Notes: generated by a model from the letters alone, not told the origin. A stretch of 64,000 nucleotides of DNA from Mesorhizobium sp. AR02 (GCF_024746835.1 NZ_CP080530.1:744001-808000), one strand, 5' to 3'; shown: positions 16,018 through 26,343, numbered from the stretch's first letter. Numbers and translations: made by a program.

Positions 16018-16705
16018 CCGATTTCCCATCCGACCCGGAACTTATGACCTTCGTGAGCTGACCCACTCCAATCAGCCAAGGGCGAGGAAAGATGAAACAC
16101 ATAATGCCAGCCTGTTCAGGCTTGAGCGCGGCACTGGGGCAGCGTGGTTAGACGCAACCGCTTTCGAACGATCCGCCGCGAACTCCATCCACGATATTGG
16201 GCGCCCGCTTGGCTGACGCGGTCAAGCAATTGACCTTCGAGATCGCGGTCCAACGTGGCACCGCGCTTGGACTCAAGTCAGCCGACGGTCGCTTGAGGGA
16301 TCGACCCGTTGTTTCTTTTCGAAATCCGCAGAGCTGGCGTCGACGGCTCGCATCCGGCGCAGCTGATCCGAGCGGTGCGGCGGCAGCCCAGCGTTCGCGC
16401 GCCAGGAACGCAACTATTGTCGCAACGCGGCCAGTCGACTTCCGTCATTTGTGGCGCGCCGGACTATATGGGGTCGCAGCGGCAATCGTTTGGCCGCTGC
16501 CAGACTGCGGTGTAACGCTCAGAGTGACCTCCAATCCCCGACACTCAGCCCTTCTCTCGATAAGGTCACGCGCCAGCGGCGTGTGCTGAAATCCGCACAA
16601 GCACGGAGTGAGGTCCGGCGCGTTTCTCGCGCCGCCGCTATTTCGCCTTCTTTCCTATCGTGATATCATTTCCTTGCGCGGGCGACAGAGCTGGCTCGGT
16701 GTGTT
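16018..16705. other. Non-coding region after the radical SAM gene
   Basis: No supported gene. Around 16575-16620 a stretch (TGTGCTGAAATCCGCACA and AAGCACGG) is also found, slightly changed, upstream of the sigma-54 promoter at 26344, pointing to a copied and decayed promoter region. Confidence 0.45.
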
Positions 16706-16747
16706 TGAACAGGATTTCCCGATTTATAAGTGGAATCCTACCTGTGT

Positions 16748-17495
16748 TTAAGCCGCTTCGGGAAGCGTCATTGGGATGAAGTAGGCCTCATCGGGCGTTC
16801 TGTCGTCAAGGCTCGAATGAGGTCGTCTCTGGTTATAAAAAGTCAGGAATTTACCGATGGAAGCACGTGCCTGGCTGACGCTTTCATAGGCATGGAGATA
16901 GACCTCGTTGTATTTGACGGTTCGCCATAGGTGCTCGACGAAGACGTTGTCGCGCCAGGCGCGCTTACCATCCATGCTGATCTGGATTTTCTGATCGAGC
17001 AGGATCTTGGTGAACTCGATGCTGGTGAACTGGCTGCCCTGGTCGGAGTTGAAGATTTCCGGCTTGCCATATCGGGCGAGCGCCTCCTCGAGTGCTTCAA
17101 TGCAGAACGCCGTGTCCATCGTGATGGAGAGCCGCCAGGACAGAACCTTGCGCGTAAACCAGTCGACGATGGCGACCAAATAACAAAACCCACGTGCCAT
17201 CGGGATATAGGTCAGGTCTGTCGCCCAGACCTGATTGGGCCGGGTGACCGGCAGTTTGCGCAACAAATAGGGATAGATTTTGTGCCCATCCCCGGGCTTG
17301 CTGGTGCGCGGTTTGCTTCAGGAGTTTTTGCATCAGCCGGCTGCCGGCGAACGGATAATCCATGTGCAATTCGTCGATCCGGCGCATCAGCTTCAGATCG
17401 GCGGCTGACACGGGCCGAGGCGAGACGCTGCCCCGGCTGATCCCCAATTCGGCAGCCTGCTTTGTAATCGGCAAGTCATGGTCGCGATCAATCAT
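16748..17495 (-). pseudogene. IS3-family OrfB transposase with internal deletion
   Basis: Starts at 17495 ([22 protein letters not shown]) and reads well to LMQKLLKQ. It then lacks roughly 25 residues expected in this family and resumes in another frame as KPRTSKPGDGHKIYPYLLRK. The DDE core follows: VWATDLTYIPMARGF (D), FNSDQGSQFTS (D), RAWRDNVFVEHLWRTVKYNEVY (E; written here as WRDNVFVEHLWRT). The deletion plus frameshift inactivates it. Confidence 0.85.
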
Positions 17496-17797
17496 CGTTT
17501 TACGCTCGCCAACAGCCCGGCCTTGTCGAGCGCCGAGCCTAAAAAATCATTGGCTAGCGTCAATTCGCCGATCTTGGCATGAAGAACCTTCACATCGACC
17601 GCTGGTGCCGCTTTCTCCCCACCGTGAAACACGCTCGCGGCTCCCTCAAGAAGCTGTTTCTTCCAATCCGCGATCTGATTGGGATGCACATCGTATTGCT
17701 GCGCCAATTCCGATAGCGTCTTTTCCCCTTTCAGGGCCGCAAGCGCCACTTTTGCTTTAAAACCAGCAGCATGGTTACGGCGAATTCGTTTCGGCAT
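17492..17797 (-). CDS. IS3-family OrfA (HTH)
   Basis: 101 aa from ATG 17797 ([16 protein letters not shown]). N-terminal HTH_Tnp_1 domain ([20 protein letters not shown]) and a C-terminal leucine-rich dimerisation helix ([15 protein letters not shown]). Overlaps orfB by four bases as expected for the -1 frameshift arrangement of IS3 elements. Confidence 0.85.
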   Translation of the reverse strand: MPKRIRRNHAAGFKAKVALAALKGEKTLSELAQQYDVHPNQIADWKKQLLEGAASVFHGGEKAAPAVDVKVLHAKIGELTLANDFLGSALDKAGLLASVKR

Positions 17798-17863
17798 TTC
17801 AGCTCCTGTTCGTGAGCCACTCTGGCTCAGCTCAGGCAGAAATTCCACTTAACCCCCTGTTCA

Positions 17864-18184
17864 ATTTTGCCGAGCCAGCTCCGTCACTGCTGGCGACCCC
17901 AAGCGGATCCCGCTTGTGAGCCCGGCTGCTCAAGGCAGGCCGCACTGTGCCACAATGCCTACCGCCGCGACGAGATCGACGCCGAGAGCGTGCGCCATCT
18001 GACGCTGGCGACCAAGGGCCGGCAGAAGGATGCGGTTTCTCCGCTTTTTTCACAGGAAAGGCGCACCAAGAACGGGGCACATCTCAATACAAGCGTCCGC
18101 AGCGTTCAACATACGTTCGCTTGGATTAAATCCTGGCAGCATTTGCCCCAGGATCATAGCGTTAAGGAACAGCGAACCACCCAG
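17864..18184. other. IS-flanking relic
   Basis: About 320 bp without a supported gene. One plus frame reads YRRDEIDAESVRHLTLATKG near 17970, possibly a relic, not identified. Confidence 0.3.
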
Positions 18185-18275
18185 ACGCGGATGAGTTGGT
18201 GCAATAAAGCGCCTCTATGCCCATGCGCTTCATCAAGGTTCGCACGTGTAAGCGGCCCGTTTCATAGACCCTATC
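18185..18275 (-). pseudogene. IS3 OrfB fragment
   Basis: Minus-strand frame reads GRLHVRTLMKRMGIEALY, matching the GRRHVRTLMKRMGIEALY segment of IS3 OrfB proteins, the very segment deleted in the copy just upstream. Only about 30 codons remain. Confidence 0.6.
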
Positions 18276-18569
18276 GCCAAGCTCAAATTTGAAGGGCGAC
18301 CACCATAGCGGAATGCAATATTCTGCGCATTTGAAGCGCCAGATAAACCTCGTTTCTTTTTACCTTCCCCGCTCATATTTATTTGTTCTTTCTCTTTCTT
18401 CTGTCGTCTATATATCGATCAAAAGACGACACAAAATCGTGCAACAAATTACTACGCCAACCTAACCAATGGCGTATGCTTCCGGGCTCATTCTCTTCCT
18501 GCTTTCTGGCAGAGAGAGCGCAATTCTGCTTTGATTTCCTTCCGGTCCAAAACTTCGGAGCTTTGGCTT

Positions 18570-19201
18570 CGTTGTCCGGCAACAAGGCGACGCCCTCTTG
18601 ATTTCCGAGAGCGCCGTCTTCCAATCCTCTGTCTTCACCGCCGTCCAAAAATTCATCATCGATCGCCTTCTTCAACGCTTTGCTTGCGCGTTATGGGTTC
18701 GTTTCTGGCGATCCGCTCCGTGTCGGCGGCTTTCGCTTAAGCGCTGGTGCGCCAGTTGCCGTTAAGCACTTTCGGCAAAACCTCATCGAGTTGCATCGGA
18801 TGACCGATAAAGGCGATGTGGCCGTCTCGGTCTGACCACGAACGAGGCCGGAATCCCGACAGAAAAGCTGGGTTCCCTCTAAAGCTTGTTCATTTCGCCT
18901 GTGTGGTCGAACGCGATCCGATAGTTCAGATTCGAGCACTTTTCGGTCAACCACGCGTCCAACTTGGTCTGGGCCTCAACGGGCGTTGGAGCGTCTTCAC
19001 GCGGCGACTCCAACGATCTCGATTCCGCTGTATTTCTCCTGCAGCTTCATCAGATGGGGCATTGCGTCCACACAATGTGTGCACCACGTTGCCCAAAATT
19101 CGACATTGGGCACTTCGCTCGGCAGGAAGTTCGTGAGGGGCTCGCCACGTAGCCAGTTGTCGACTGATTGAAGGTGCCGTGCAGTTCATCTGCAATTCCA
19201 T
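18570..19201 (-). pseudogene. TlpA-like thioredoxin gene, decayed paralogue of the gene at 28.6-29.7 kb
   Basis: The DNA parallels 29103-29742 closely (for example shared TTCATCAGATGGGGCAT-type stretches and CGCCACG.AGCCAGTT) but with several frameshifts. The expected thioredoxin active site region at about 19060-19100 is damaged: the WCGPC codons read WCTHC-like in the best frame. Start-codon region ATG 19199-19201 aligns with the probable start of the intact gene. Similarity continues about 260 bp further upstream of both genes. One copy of a segmental duplication. Confidence 0.8.
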
Positions 19202-19744
19202 GTTGCTCCCCAACGCTGCTGCTAAGGCTTGCGCGACTTTATGCTCTTGTTTCCCTCTTAGAGGGGGCACACGGGTTCAGGGGAGGAACGCATCGCTTCT
19301 CTTGCGGATTTGCGTGCAGTCACCCTCGATCCGTGTTGCCACCTCTTAATTTGCAAAGGCCGTGCCAACACCGCAGCGCCCAGTAAGCGCCATTTGCCTT
19401 GAGAACCTCCACAGTGCCCAGATGTCGGTTGTAGTGAACCTGACATTTTGTCTGCCGCTGTCAGCCTTTGGACACGGGATCACGCGCTTCGCGCCGCCAG
19501 AAGGCATGGCCATCGGCACGGTCCCGAAGGGCCAAGACCATGAGAGCGCGTGCGACACGCCGCATGACGTCGTCTGACGCATCCGATGCTAGGCCCCACG
19601 CCGTTAAAGTCGCCGCACGCCAGATCGTCGTGAACGAGACGTTCAAACTTGACCCGGGAGCTCGAGGCGAAAAACGGCGCGAGGTTTGGCCTTGTTCGGG
19701 GGCGCCGGATAAGGAGGGCGCGAGGTCGGCGGCAATGGCGGGAC
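19202..19744. other. Duplicated upstream region and unidentified relic
   Basis: 19202-19460 parallels 29743-29985 (shared CACACGGGTTCAGGGGAG and GTGAACCTGACATTTT-like blocks). 19470-19640 has a minus frame VMRRVARALMVLALRDRADGH that looks like former coding sequence, not identified. Confidence 0.4.
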
Positions 19745-20009
19745 TATGACACGGCGCCTATCTTCGCCCGCCTTTGGAGCTCTCCGACGACGATGTGGTG
19801 CGCGCGCTCACCATCGTCATGGCGAGACGCTGGAGGCCGGATGCGCCGTGGTCCAGGCGGTCGGTAACCATCTGAATGTCGGCATGGGCGCGTTGTGGCA
19901 GCCGGACGATGCCTTCTTCGATCTCCTGCGCGACAAGGAACTTGCCGACGCATGCTGGCCAACGTTGCAGTCGAGCGGTCGCGCGGACGGCAATTTCGCC
20001 GAGAAGGTC
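19745..20009 (+). pseudogene. ParB-like partition/nuclease protein relic, 5' part
   Basis: Reads LELSDDDVVRALTIVM, then after a one-base loss ETLEAGCAVVQAVGNHLNVG, LWQPDDAFFDLLRDKELADA, and after another shift NFAEKV. This matches the C-terminal half of large ParB-like proteins of rhizobial plasmids and ICEs. The gene is interrupted at 20010 by an IS630 element and continues at 25989. Two frameshifts and a TAG at the junction codon show it was already decayed. Confidence 0.65.
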
Positions 20010-20038
20010 TAGTGTACCGTCGCAGTGATTGTGACGGG

Positions 20039-20309
20039 TTAGTCTACGCCGAGAATGGGCAGGTCCTGTGGCGGGACGAGCAACTGGATGCTGCGAGCGA
20101 CACCGGGCTGCTTGTCGATCAAGCCGAGTTGGTTGAGGGTCTTGAGCATCTGATGGACTGACGGTGCGGTGACCCTGAAGTAGCGCTGGAAGTCCGCCTC
20201 CGCCGGAGCGCGGCGATTGATCTGCGAATAGGCCCAGATGAAGGCGAGGTACTGGCCTTGTTTGGCGGTGAACCGTACTGTCGGCGCCGGCGTCTTTCGG
20301 TCAAGCAAT
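20039..20309 (-). pseudogene. LexA-type winged-helix protein, 5' end removed by IS91 insertion
   Basis: About 89 codons remain, ending IQLLVPPQDLPILGVD. The domain TAKQGQYLAFIWAYSQIN, then FQRYFRVTAPSVHQMLKTLNQLGLI, matches the N-terminal DNA-binding domain of LexA. There is no protease domain. The start codon lay upstream and was lost when the IS91 unit inserted after LLDRKTPAPT. It is inside the IS630 ends, so it is a passenger or accessory regulator of that element. Confidence 0.7.
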
Positions 20310-20315
20310 TGATTG

Positions 20316-22256
20316 ATCGGGATAGGGGGACGCCTCGCGACGCCACCCCTCCCACACCACCGGGCATACGGGTCCGTACCACGGCGGTTCGATCGGATTA
20401 AGCTTGGGCAGAGACATGGAGTCGAGGGAGGCCGAGAGACTCGAAGTAATGGTTGCGCAGGGCCTGTTGGACCGCCGGGTGTCCTGACATGCGCCAGAAT
20501 TCCGTCGGCGAACCGGCGGCAGCCGCAGCACTGAACTTTGGGACGCCACGATGGCGCAGTTCCTTGAAGCGGTTGTGCCCGTTCCCCCATTGCCGCCAGA
20601 GATACATGCGTAGTCTTCGGCGGATCCACGCTTCCAAGTTCGTAAGCACCCGTGGGGTCTGGCAGAAGCCGAAGTAACCGCGCCATCCGATGAGGTATGG
20701 CTTCAGCTCTTTGATCAACTGCGGCAGACTGATCCCCCGTGTCCTGCGTGTCATGTCCCGGATCAGCGTCTTGAATTTGTCGAGGGCCTTCGGCGCGATG
20801 CGCCGCTCGCTCCCGTCATTCGAGATGCTGAACCCCAGGAACTTCCGCACCTCCGGTCGCGCCACAGCGCTCTTTTCCTCGTTGACCTTCAGCCGCAGCT
20901 TCTTGGTCAGGAACCGGCTGACGGAAGCCATGACCCGTTCGCCAGCGCGGCGGCTGCGAACATAGATGTTGCAGTCGTCGGCGTAGCGGCAAAAACGGTG
21001 GCCACGTTGGGTCAGTTCCTTGTCGAGATCGTCGAGCAGGAGGTTGCTTAGGAGGGGCGAGAGCGGGCCGCCTTGCGGGGTCCCCTCGTCCACCGGACGG
21101 ACCAGGCCGTCCTCCATCACCCCCGCATTGAGGAATGCACGGATGAGTTTGAGCGCACGCTTATCGGACACCCTGGCGGCAACGCGCGCCATCAGGCTAT
21201 CGTGATTAACCCGGTCGAAAAATCTTTCGAGGTCGAGGTCAACCACGTAGCTGTAACCCTCGGCAATGTAGCATTGCGCTTGGGCTACTGCCTGATGGGC
21301 GGAGCGTCCCGGGCGGAAGCCGTAGCTGTGCTCCGAGAACGTCGGGTCCCACTGCTCTTGGAGGACCTGCAGCATGGCTTGCTGGATCAGTCTGTCGACG
21401 ACGCAAGGTACGCCGAGTTTTCTGACCCCGCCGTCCGGCTTGGGGATTTCGACCCGCTTGACCGGCTGCGGCTGATAGGTTCCCTCAAGCAATCGAGACC
21501 GGATGCTTGGCCAGTGCTCACGCAGGTAGCCCTTGGCATCGTCGATGGTCATCCCATCCACGCCTGGGCTACCCTTGTTGCTTCGAACGCGTTTCCACGC
21601 TGTTTCCAGATTCTCTCGGCTACATACCGTCTCCATTAGCTGTTCTGTCCAAACCGGGCTTTCGGGTGCCGACTTCGCCACGAGTGGTTCGGCCCCTTGG
21701 TAACCGTTGACAGGGGCTTCACCCCGATCCCTCGGTGCCAGGGCCAGTGAACACTGGGTCTTCTGCCGCTTTCCACTCATGAGTTGCCAGTCCTACTTGC
21801 CACTTCCAGTCGTTCGGGCCTTCGATCATCGTTTCCGGCTCGGCCTATCCATTTGCTCCGCCTTTCGGCCTTGGAGTGCCTCACTAGCCTTACCGACAGC
21901 ATCACCTACTATGCCCTCTGCTGACTCCTGCATCACGGTCAGGTCACCTTGCGGTTCCCTCAGTTCCGAAGTCGGAACATGACGCAGGCCTCCCCAGGTA
22001 AGTTCAATCGCCTTCCCCGCGCACCTGCCGGATCTACAGCCCTGCCCCTTGATGGATATGGACTTCGCGACACGTTGCCCGCTCGTCCAGCCAGGGATGC
22101 CTCATATCCGGTTTCTGTTCGTCAGGTCGCGGTTTTGCTCCACGCTTCCTTCAGACACCACCTCGCGGTAATGCCCTTGCGCTTTGCTAAGCCTTCACCT
22201 CCATCAGGTTGGCTAAGGGACTCTCACCCCCAAGCGGTTGAACATGCTGGGCACAC
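20316..22256 (-). ncRNA. Group II intron, copy 2
   Basis: Boundaries GTGTGCCC (22256) and CCCGAT (20316) as in copy 1, domain V at about 20349-20390 on the minus strand. Located six bases from the end of the IS91 unit. Confidence 0.88.
20398..21780 (-). CDS. ltrA: Group II intron reverse transcriptase/maturase, copy 2
   Basis: Residue-for-residue the same 460-aa RT/maturase as at 8221-9603, with YADD box and X domain and without an endonuclease domain. Complete identity of two 460-aa proteins indicates very recent duplication or ongoing gene conversion between the repeats. Confidence 0.95.
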   Translation of the reverse strand: MSGKRQKTQCSLALAPRDRGEAPVNGYQGAEPLVAKSAPESPVWTEQLMETVCSRENLETAWKRVRSNKGSPGVDGMTIDDAKGYLREHWPSIRSRLLEGTYQPQPVKRVEIPKPDGGVRKLGVPCVVDRLIQQAMLQVLQEQWDPTFSEHSYGFRPGRSAHQAVAQAQCYIAEGYSYVVDLDLERFFDRVNHDSLMARVAARVSDKRALKLIRAFLNAGVMEDGLVRPVDEGTPQGGPLSPLLSNLLLDDLDKELTQRGHRFCRYADDCNIYVRSRRAGERVMASVSRFLTKKLRLKVNEEKSAVARPEVRKFLGFSISNDGSERRIAPKALDKFKTLIRDMTRRTRGISLPQLIKELKPYLIGWRGYFGFCQTPRVLTNLEAWIRRRLRMYLWRQWGNGHNRFKELRHRGVPKFSAAAAAGSPTEFWRMSGHPAVQQALRNHYFESLGLPRLHVSAQA

Positions 22257-22360
22257 AACTAAACCGCTGCCGCGGTAGCTGACGCGCGGGTCTGGCCTGA
22301 GGAGGCCCCTGTCTGAGAAGATTTGGTGTCGAGCCAACCTTCCAGACAGGAGAACCCCAG

Positions 22361-23221
22361 ATGGCCCAGATAAGCCCTCTGCGTCAGCGGATGATTGAAG
22401 ATCTGACGATCCGCAATTTGTCACCGGAGACCCAGCGATCCTACGTGCATCACGTGGCGAAGTTCAGTCGATTTTTTGGACGATCACCCGATCAATTGGG
22501 ATACGAAGAGGTGCGCGCCTATCAGGCCCACTTGGTGGGCCGAAGGGTCTCGTGGGGCGCGTTGAACCAGACCGTTTGCGCCTTGCGTTTCTTCTACGGC
22601 GTGACGCTGGGTCGATCTGATCTGCCTGAGCGGATCGCTTACGCCCGGACGCCGCGCAAGTTGCCGGTCGTGCTGAGCGCCGATGAGGTGGTCGGCTTTC
22701 TGCAGGCCGTGAAGGGGACGAGGAACCGGGTCGCTCTGATGACCACCTATGCGGCGGGCTTACGCGCCGCGGAGGCGGCGTGTCTGCGGGTGAGCGACAT
22801 CGATAGCAGCCGGATGGTCATTCGCATCGAGCAGGGCAAGGGCGGCAAGGACCGCTATGTGATGCTGTCGCCGCAGCTGCTGGAGATTTTGCGCGTCTAT
22901 TGGCGGTTGACCAAGCCGGGGCGATGGCTGTTTCCCCGGCGCGATGGCCGCGGCCCGATCCACCCGCAGACCTTGGGGATCGCCTGTCGAGCAGCCTGCG
23001 AGTTCCTGGGCGTTGAGAAGCGGGTGACGGTGCACACCCTTCGTCACAGCTTCGCCACCCACCTTTTGGAAGCCGGCACGGACATAAGGATCATTCAGGT
23101 GCTGCTGGGCCATCGCAGCCTGGCGACGACGACACTGTACGCCCAGGTCTCAACGGCAGTGATCGGCCGGACCGCCAGTCCTTTTGACCAACTCCACATG
23201 GAGATCACGCCGCCCGGCTGA
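22361..23221 (+). CDS. XerC/D-like tyrosine recombinase of the IS91-type element, copy 2
   Basis: Identical to the 286-aa protein at 6780-7640; catalytic Arg, HTLRH box and C-terminal Tyr intact. Followed after ten bases by the HUH transposase. Confidence 0.92.
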   Translation: MAQISPLRQRMIEDLTIRNLSPETQRSYVHHVAKFSRFFGRSPDQLGYEEVRAYQAHLVGRRVSWGALNQTVCALRFFYGVTLGRSDLPERIAYARTPRKLPVVLSADEVVGFLQAVKGTRNRVALMTTYAAGLRAAEAACLRVSDIDSSRMVIRIEQGKGGKDRYVMLSPQLLEILRVYWRLTKPGRWLFPRRDGRGPIHPQTLGIACRAACEFLGVEKRVTVHTLRHSFATHLLEAGTDIRIIQVLLGHRSLATTTLYAQVSTAVIGRTASPFDQLHMEITPPG

Positions 23222-23231
23222 GCCGCGCGCC

Positions 23232-24440
23232 ATGCGCCCGGATCTGGAAGTGGCGGATGTATTCCACCGTCACGGGGATGATTATCGCCGCGACCATGCC
23301 GGCCATCTCGGGCGTGTCGAGCGCCGGGTCATGGCCGCGGTGGAGGCGTGCCGGACCGCGGCCCTGGGTGGTCACGCCGAACACTGCACCGACTGCGGCC
23401 TCGTGCGGCAAGCCTATAACTCCTGCCGCAACCGCCACTGCCCTAAGTGCCAGGGCCTAGCCCGCGCCCAGTGGCTGGCCGAGCGGCAGGCTGAGCTGCT
23501 GCCGGTCCCATACTTCCACGTGGTCTTCACCGTCCCGGCCCAGATCGCTGAGATCGCCTTCCAGAACAAGGCGGCGGTCTATGCGATCCTGTTCAAGGCC
23601 GCATCCGAAGCCTTGAGGGCGGCGGCGGCCGATCCCAGGCATCTGGGCGCCGAGATCGGCGTGGTCGCCGTGCTTCATACTTGGGGTCAAAATCTCCACC
23701 ATCATCCGCATGTCCACTGCGTCGTGCCGGGCGGCGGCCTGTCGCTCGAGCCTGCCCCGGCGACGGCCGGGGACCGGCGATGGATCGCCTGCCGGCCGGG
23801 ATTTTTCCTGCCCGTGCGGGTTCTGTCGCGCCTGTTCAGGCGGCTATTCCTGGAGCACCTGCAGGACGCCTTCGACGCCGGCCAGCTTCGCTTCTTCAGC
23901 GATCTCGCCAGCCTGGCCGACCCTGCCACTTTCTGCGCCCAACTGGCTGGACTGAAGCGGATCGAATGGGTCGTCTACGCCAAGCCCCCGTTCGGCGGTC
24001 CCGAACAGGTCCTCGCCTATCTGGGCCGCTACACCCATCGCGTCGCCATCGCCAACAGCCGCCTCGTGAGCCTGGACCAGGGAAAGGTCAGCTTCCGCTG
24101 GAAGGACTATCGCCACCACGACAAGTCCAAGCACAAGCTCATGACCTTAAGCGCCGACGAGTTCATCCGGCGCTTCCTGCTGCACGCTCTTCCAGACGGA
24201 TTCCATCGCATCCGCCACTACGGCCTCTTCGCCAACGGCCACCGCGTCGCCAAGCTCGCCCAGTGCCGTCTTCTTCTGGCGGCGCCCACGCCGCCGACGC
24301 CGGACCCGACCGCCGACTATCGCCAGCGTTACCGCTGTCTCACAGGGCGCTCCCTGGACATCTGTCCGGGCTGCGGCGGCGCCATGGCCTCGCTCGGCCC
24401 GATCCCGCGCAAGGCCCAGACCTGGCCAGACACCTCATGA
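23232..24440 (+). CDS. IS91-family HUH transposase, copy 2
   Basis: Identical to the protein at 5561-6769; zinc finger, HUH motif and YLGRYTHR segment intact. Start ATG 23232. Confidence 0.92.
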   Translation: MRPDLEVADVFHRHGDDYRRDHAGHLGRVERRVMAAVEACRTAALGGHAEHCTDCGLVRQAYNSCRNRHCPKCQGLARAQWLAERQAELLPVPYFHVVFTVPAQIAEIAFQNKAAVYAILFKAASEALRAAAADPRHLGAEIGVVAVLHTWGQNLHHHPHVHCVVPGGGLSLEPAPATAGDRRWIACRPGFFLPVRVLSRLFRRLFLEHLQDAFDAGQLRFFSDLASLADPATFCAQLAGLKRIEWVVYAKPPFGGPEQVLAYLGRYTHRVAIANSRLVSLDQGKVSFRWKDYRHHDKSKHKLMTLSADEFIRRFLLHALPDGFHRIRHYGLFANGHRVAKLAQCRLLLAAPTPPTPDPTADYRQRYRCLTGRSLDICPGCGGAMASLGPIPRKAQTWPDTS

Positions 24441-24844
24441 CACGCCGCGCACCGACACGCTCGCACCGTCCATCCCGGCGTCTGCTACAGTCGCCGCCGG
24501 GCCTTTGCGCGCCGCTAGTCAAAGTCGCAGCCTGGCTATCGCCAGCAACGCTGCACCTCAGCGTCAACGACCCAATGGCGCCGTCTCTCGCGTCGCAGAT
24601 GGTCCTGCATCGCGACGACGGGCGACTGCCCCAGAGCGATCGGCGAGCCCGCTCCGGCGCCTCGGACACACTGTCGACCCCTAAATCCCCATAGCCCCGC
24701 CCGCCATCCCGCGGTTCAGTTCAATCAGGCTTCAATGTAGTCGCGACCCATGCGTGCCCGCCCAATCGCGCCCGCGACCACACAGAACCCTCCAGATTCA
24801 TTGTAGATTCACCTACGGCTCTTCCACCAAGAAGGGCTTTGGGA

Positions 24845-25969
24845 ATGAACATACGATATCGGGTCGAACTCAGCCAATCCGAACGAGACGAGCTGCGTGC
24901 TTTGGTGAGCGGGGGTAAACTGCCGGTGCGGCGGCTCAAGCGGATGCAGATCCTGCTGGCCGCCGACGCCGGGGTCGCCGACGAGGCCATCGCCATCTCG
25001 GTGCAGACCAGCGACTCGACCATCTACCGCACCAAGAAGCGCTTTGTGGAGATCAGCCTGGAGGCCGCCCTCAGTGAAGGGCCGCGTCCGGGGGCGGCTC
25101 GCAAACTAAGCGGCAAGCAGGAGGTGCAACTGGTGGCGCTGGCCTGTTCTGATCCGCCGCAGGGATGCGCCCGGTGGACTTTGAAGCTTCTGGCCAACGC
25201 CCTGGTCGAAGTGATGGAACACCCGAGCGTCTCACGCGACACCGTCCGCCGGCGGTTGAACGACAACGATCTGAAGCCCTGGCAACAGAAGATGTGGTGC
25301 ATCGCCAATATCGATGGGGAGTACATCGCCCGCATGGAGGATCTCCTCGATCTCTATGCCGAGCCGCATGATCCCAAGCGACCGGTGGTCTGCTTCGATG
25401 AAAGTCCGATCCAGCTCATCGGCGAGGTGCGCGTGCCCATCGTGCCGAAACCCGGAAAGCGATACCGCTACGACTCCGAGTACAAGCGTAACGGCACGGC
25501 CAACCTCTTTGTCATGGTCGACGCCAACCGGTCGTGGCGCAGGGTCAAGGTCACCGACCGGCGCGCAAACGAGGACTTCGCCGTCTGCATGCGCGACCTG
25601 GTCGACGTGGACTATCCCGGCGCCGACAAGGTCCGCGTCGTGATGGATAACCTATCAACCCACACGGCCTCCGCTGTCTATCAGACCTTTCCAGCAGTCG
25701 AGGCGCGTCGGATCTTGCGACGCCTGGAGTTCCACTACACACCCAGGCACGCCAGTTGGCTCAACATCGTCGAGATCGAAATCGGCGTTATGCGCCGCCA
25801 ATGTCTTGATCGCCGCATCGCTAGCCGCGACCTCCTTGAAACAGAGATCCGGACCTGGGAACGCCGCCGCACCGAAAGTGGCGCCCGCATCCGCTGGATG
25901 TTCTCCACACAGCAGGCCCGAGCGAAGATGGCAAAATCCTATCCCACGCCATCTCTCAAAGAGTCATAA
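24845..25969 (+). CDS. IS630-family transposase
   Basis: 374 aa from ATG 24845 (MNIRYRVELSQSERDEL). N-terminal HTH (LPVRRLKRMQILLAAD, then EAIAISVQTSDSTIYR), then the DDE core: VVCFDESPIQL (first Asp), VRVVMDNLSTHT (second Asp), HASWLNIVEIEIG (Glu). Full length for the family and no frameshift, so potentially active. The same IS carries a LexA-like HTH gene at its other end, now truncated. Confidence 0.92.
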   Translation: MNIRYRVELSQSERDELRALVSGGKLPVRRLKRMQILLAADAGVADEAIAISVQTSDSTIYRTKKRFVEISLEAALSEGPRPGAARKLSGKQEVQLVALACSDPPQGCARWTLKLLANALVEVMEHPSVSRDTVRRRLNDNDLKPWQQKMWCIANIDGEYIARMEDLLDLYAEPHDPKRPVVCFDESPIQLIGEVRVPIVPKPGKRYRYDSEYKRNGTANLFVMVDANRSWRRVKVTDRRANEDFAVCMRDLVDVDYPGADKVRVVMDNLSTHTASAVYQTFPAVEARRILRRLEFHYTPRHASWLNIVEIEIGVMRRQCLDRRIASRDLLETEIRTWERRRTESGARIRWMFSTQQARAKMAKSYPTPSLKES

Positions 25970-25988
25970 TCACCGCGACGCGACACTA

Positions 25989-26161
25989 GACGCAGAATCG
26001 TCCGCGACTTCCTGTCGGGCGAGAACGGTCGCCAGAAACTCGAGACCTGGCTGCCGCGCTGGATGAAATTCCCGGTCGAATGCTACTCCAATCACGGCGG
26101 CTTCCGCACGGCCGATCAGTGGGCCAAGGTCCAGTCGCAGTTTGCGCCGCCAACCGCTGAA
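25989..26161 (+). pseudogene. ParB-like protein relic, 3' part
   Basis: Continues the gene broken at 20009: IVRDFLSGENGRQKLETWLP, then RWMKFPVECYSNHGGFRTAD and QWAKVQSQFAPPTAE, ending with TGA at 26161. This is the usual C-terminus of the large ParB-like proteins of rhizobial plasmids and ICEs. Frame restored only after one base change at the junction. Confidence 0.7.
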
Positions 26162-26343
26162 TGAGCGGACTGGGCAGGGCGGCGGGGATTCCGCCCCCGT
26201 TCCTGCAACGCGGCTGCTTCCGACGTAGGTTAAGTTGCGTGTGCACGGATTCGCCAGCAGCGCGTGCTGGAATCCGCACAAGCACGGCTCGAGAGGCCCT
26301 TATCAATTCCGGAAACCTGCTCGTTTCTCGGCGCTGTCGCAAT

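Larger units (their letters stand above)
16706..17863. mobile_element. Degenerate IS3-family element
   Basis: Ends TTGAACAGG ... AAGTGGAATC at about 16706 and the inverted counterpart ending at about 17863. Contains orfA and a damaged orfB on the minus strand. Confidence 0.75.
20310..24800. repeat. 4,491-bp inverted repeat, copy 2 (IS91-type element plus group II intron)
   Basis: Mirror image of 5201-9691: equal length and identical encoded proteins. Flanked on both sides by IS630 sequence. Confidence 0.95.
20010..25988. mobile_element. IS630-family element opened by IS91+intron copy 2
   Basis: Inverted termini: TAGTGTACCGTCGCAGTGAT beginning 20010 and the counterpart TAGTGTCGCGTCGCGGTGAT ending at 25988, each starting with the TA target of IS630 elements. 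Inside: a truncated HTH gene, the 4,491-bp IS91+intron unit (20310-24800) and the IS630 transposase. Removing everything joins the two halves of the ParB-like relic. Confidence 0.82.
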
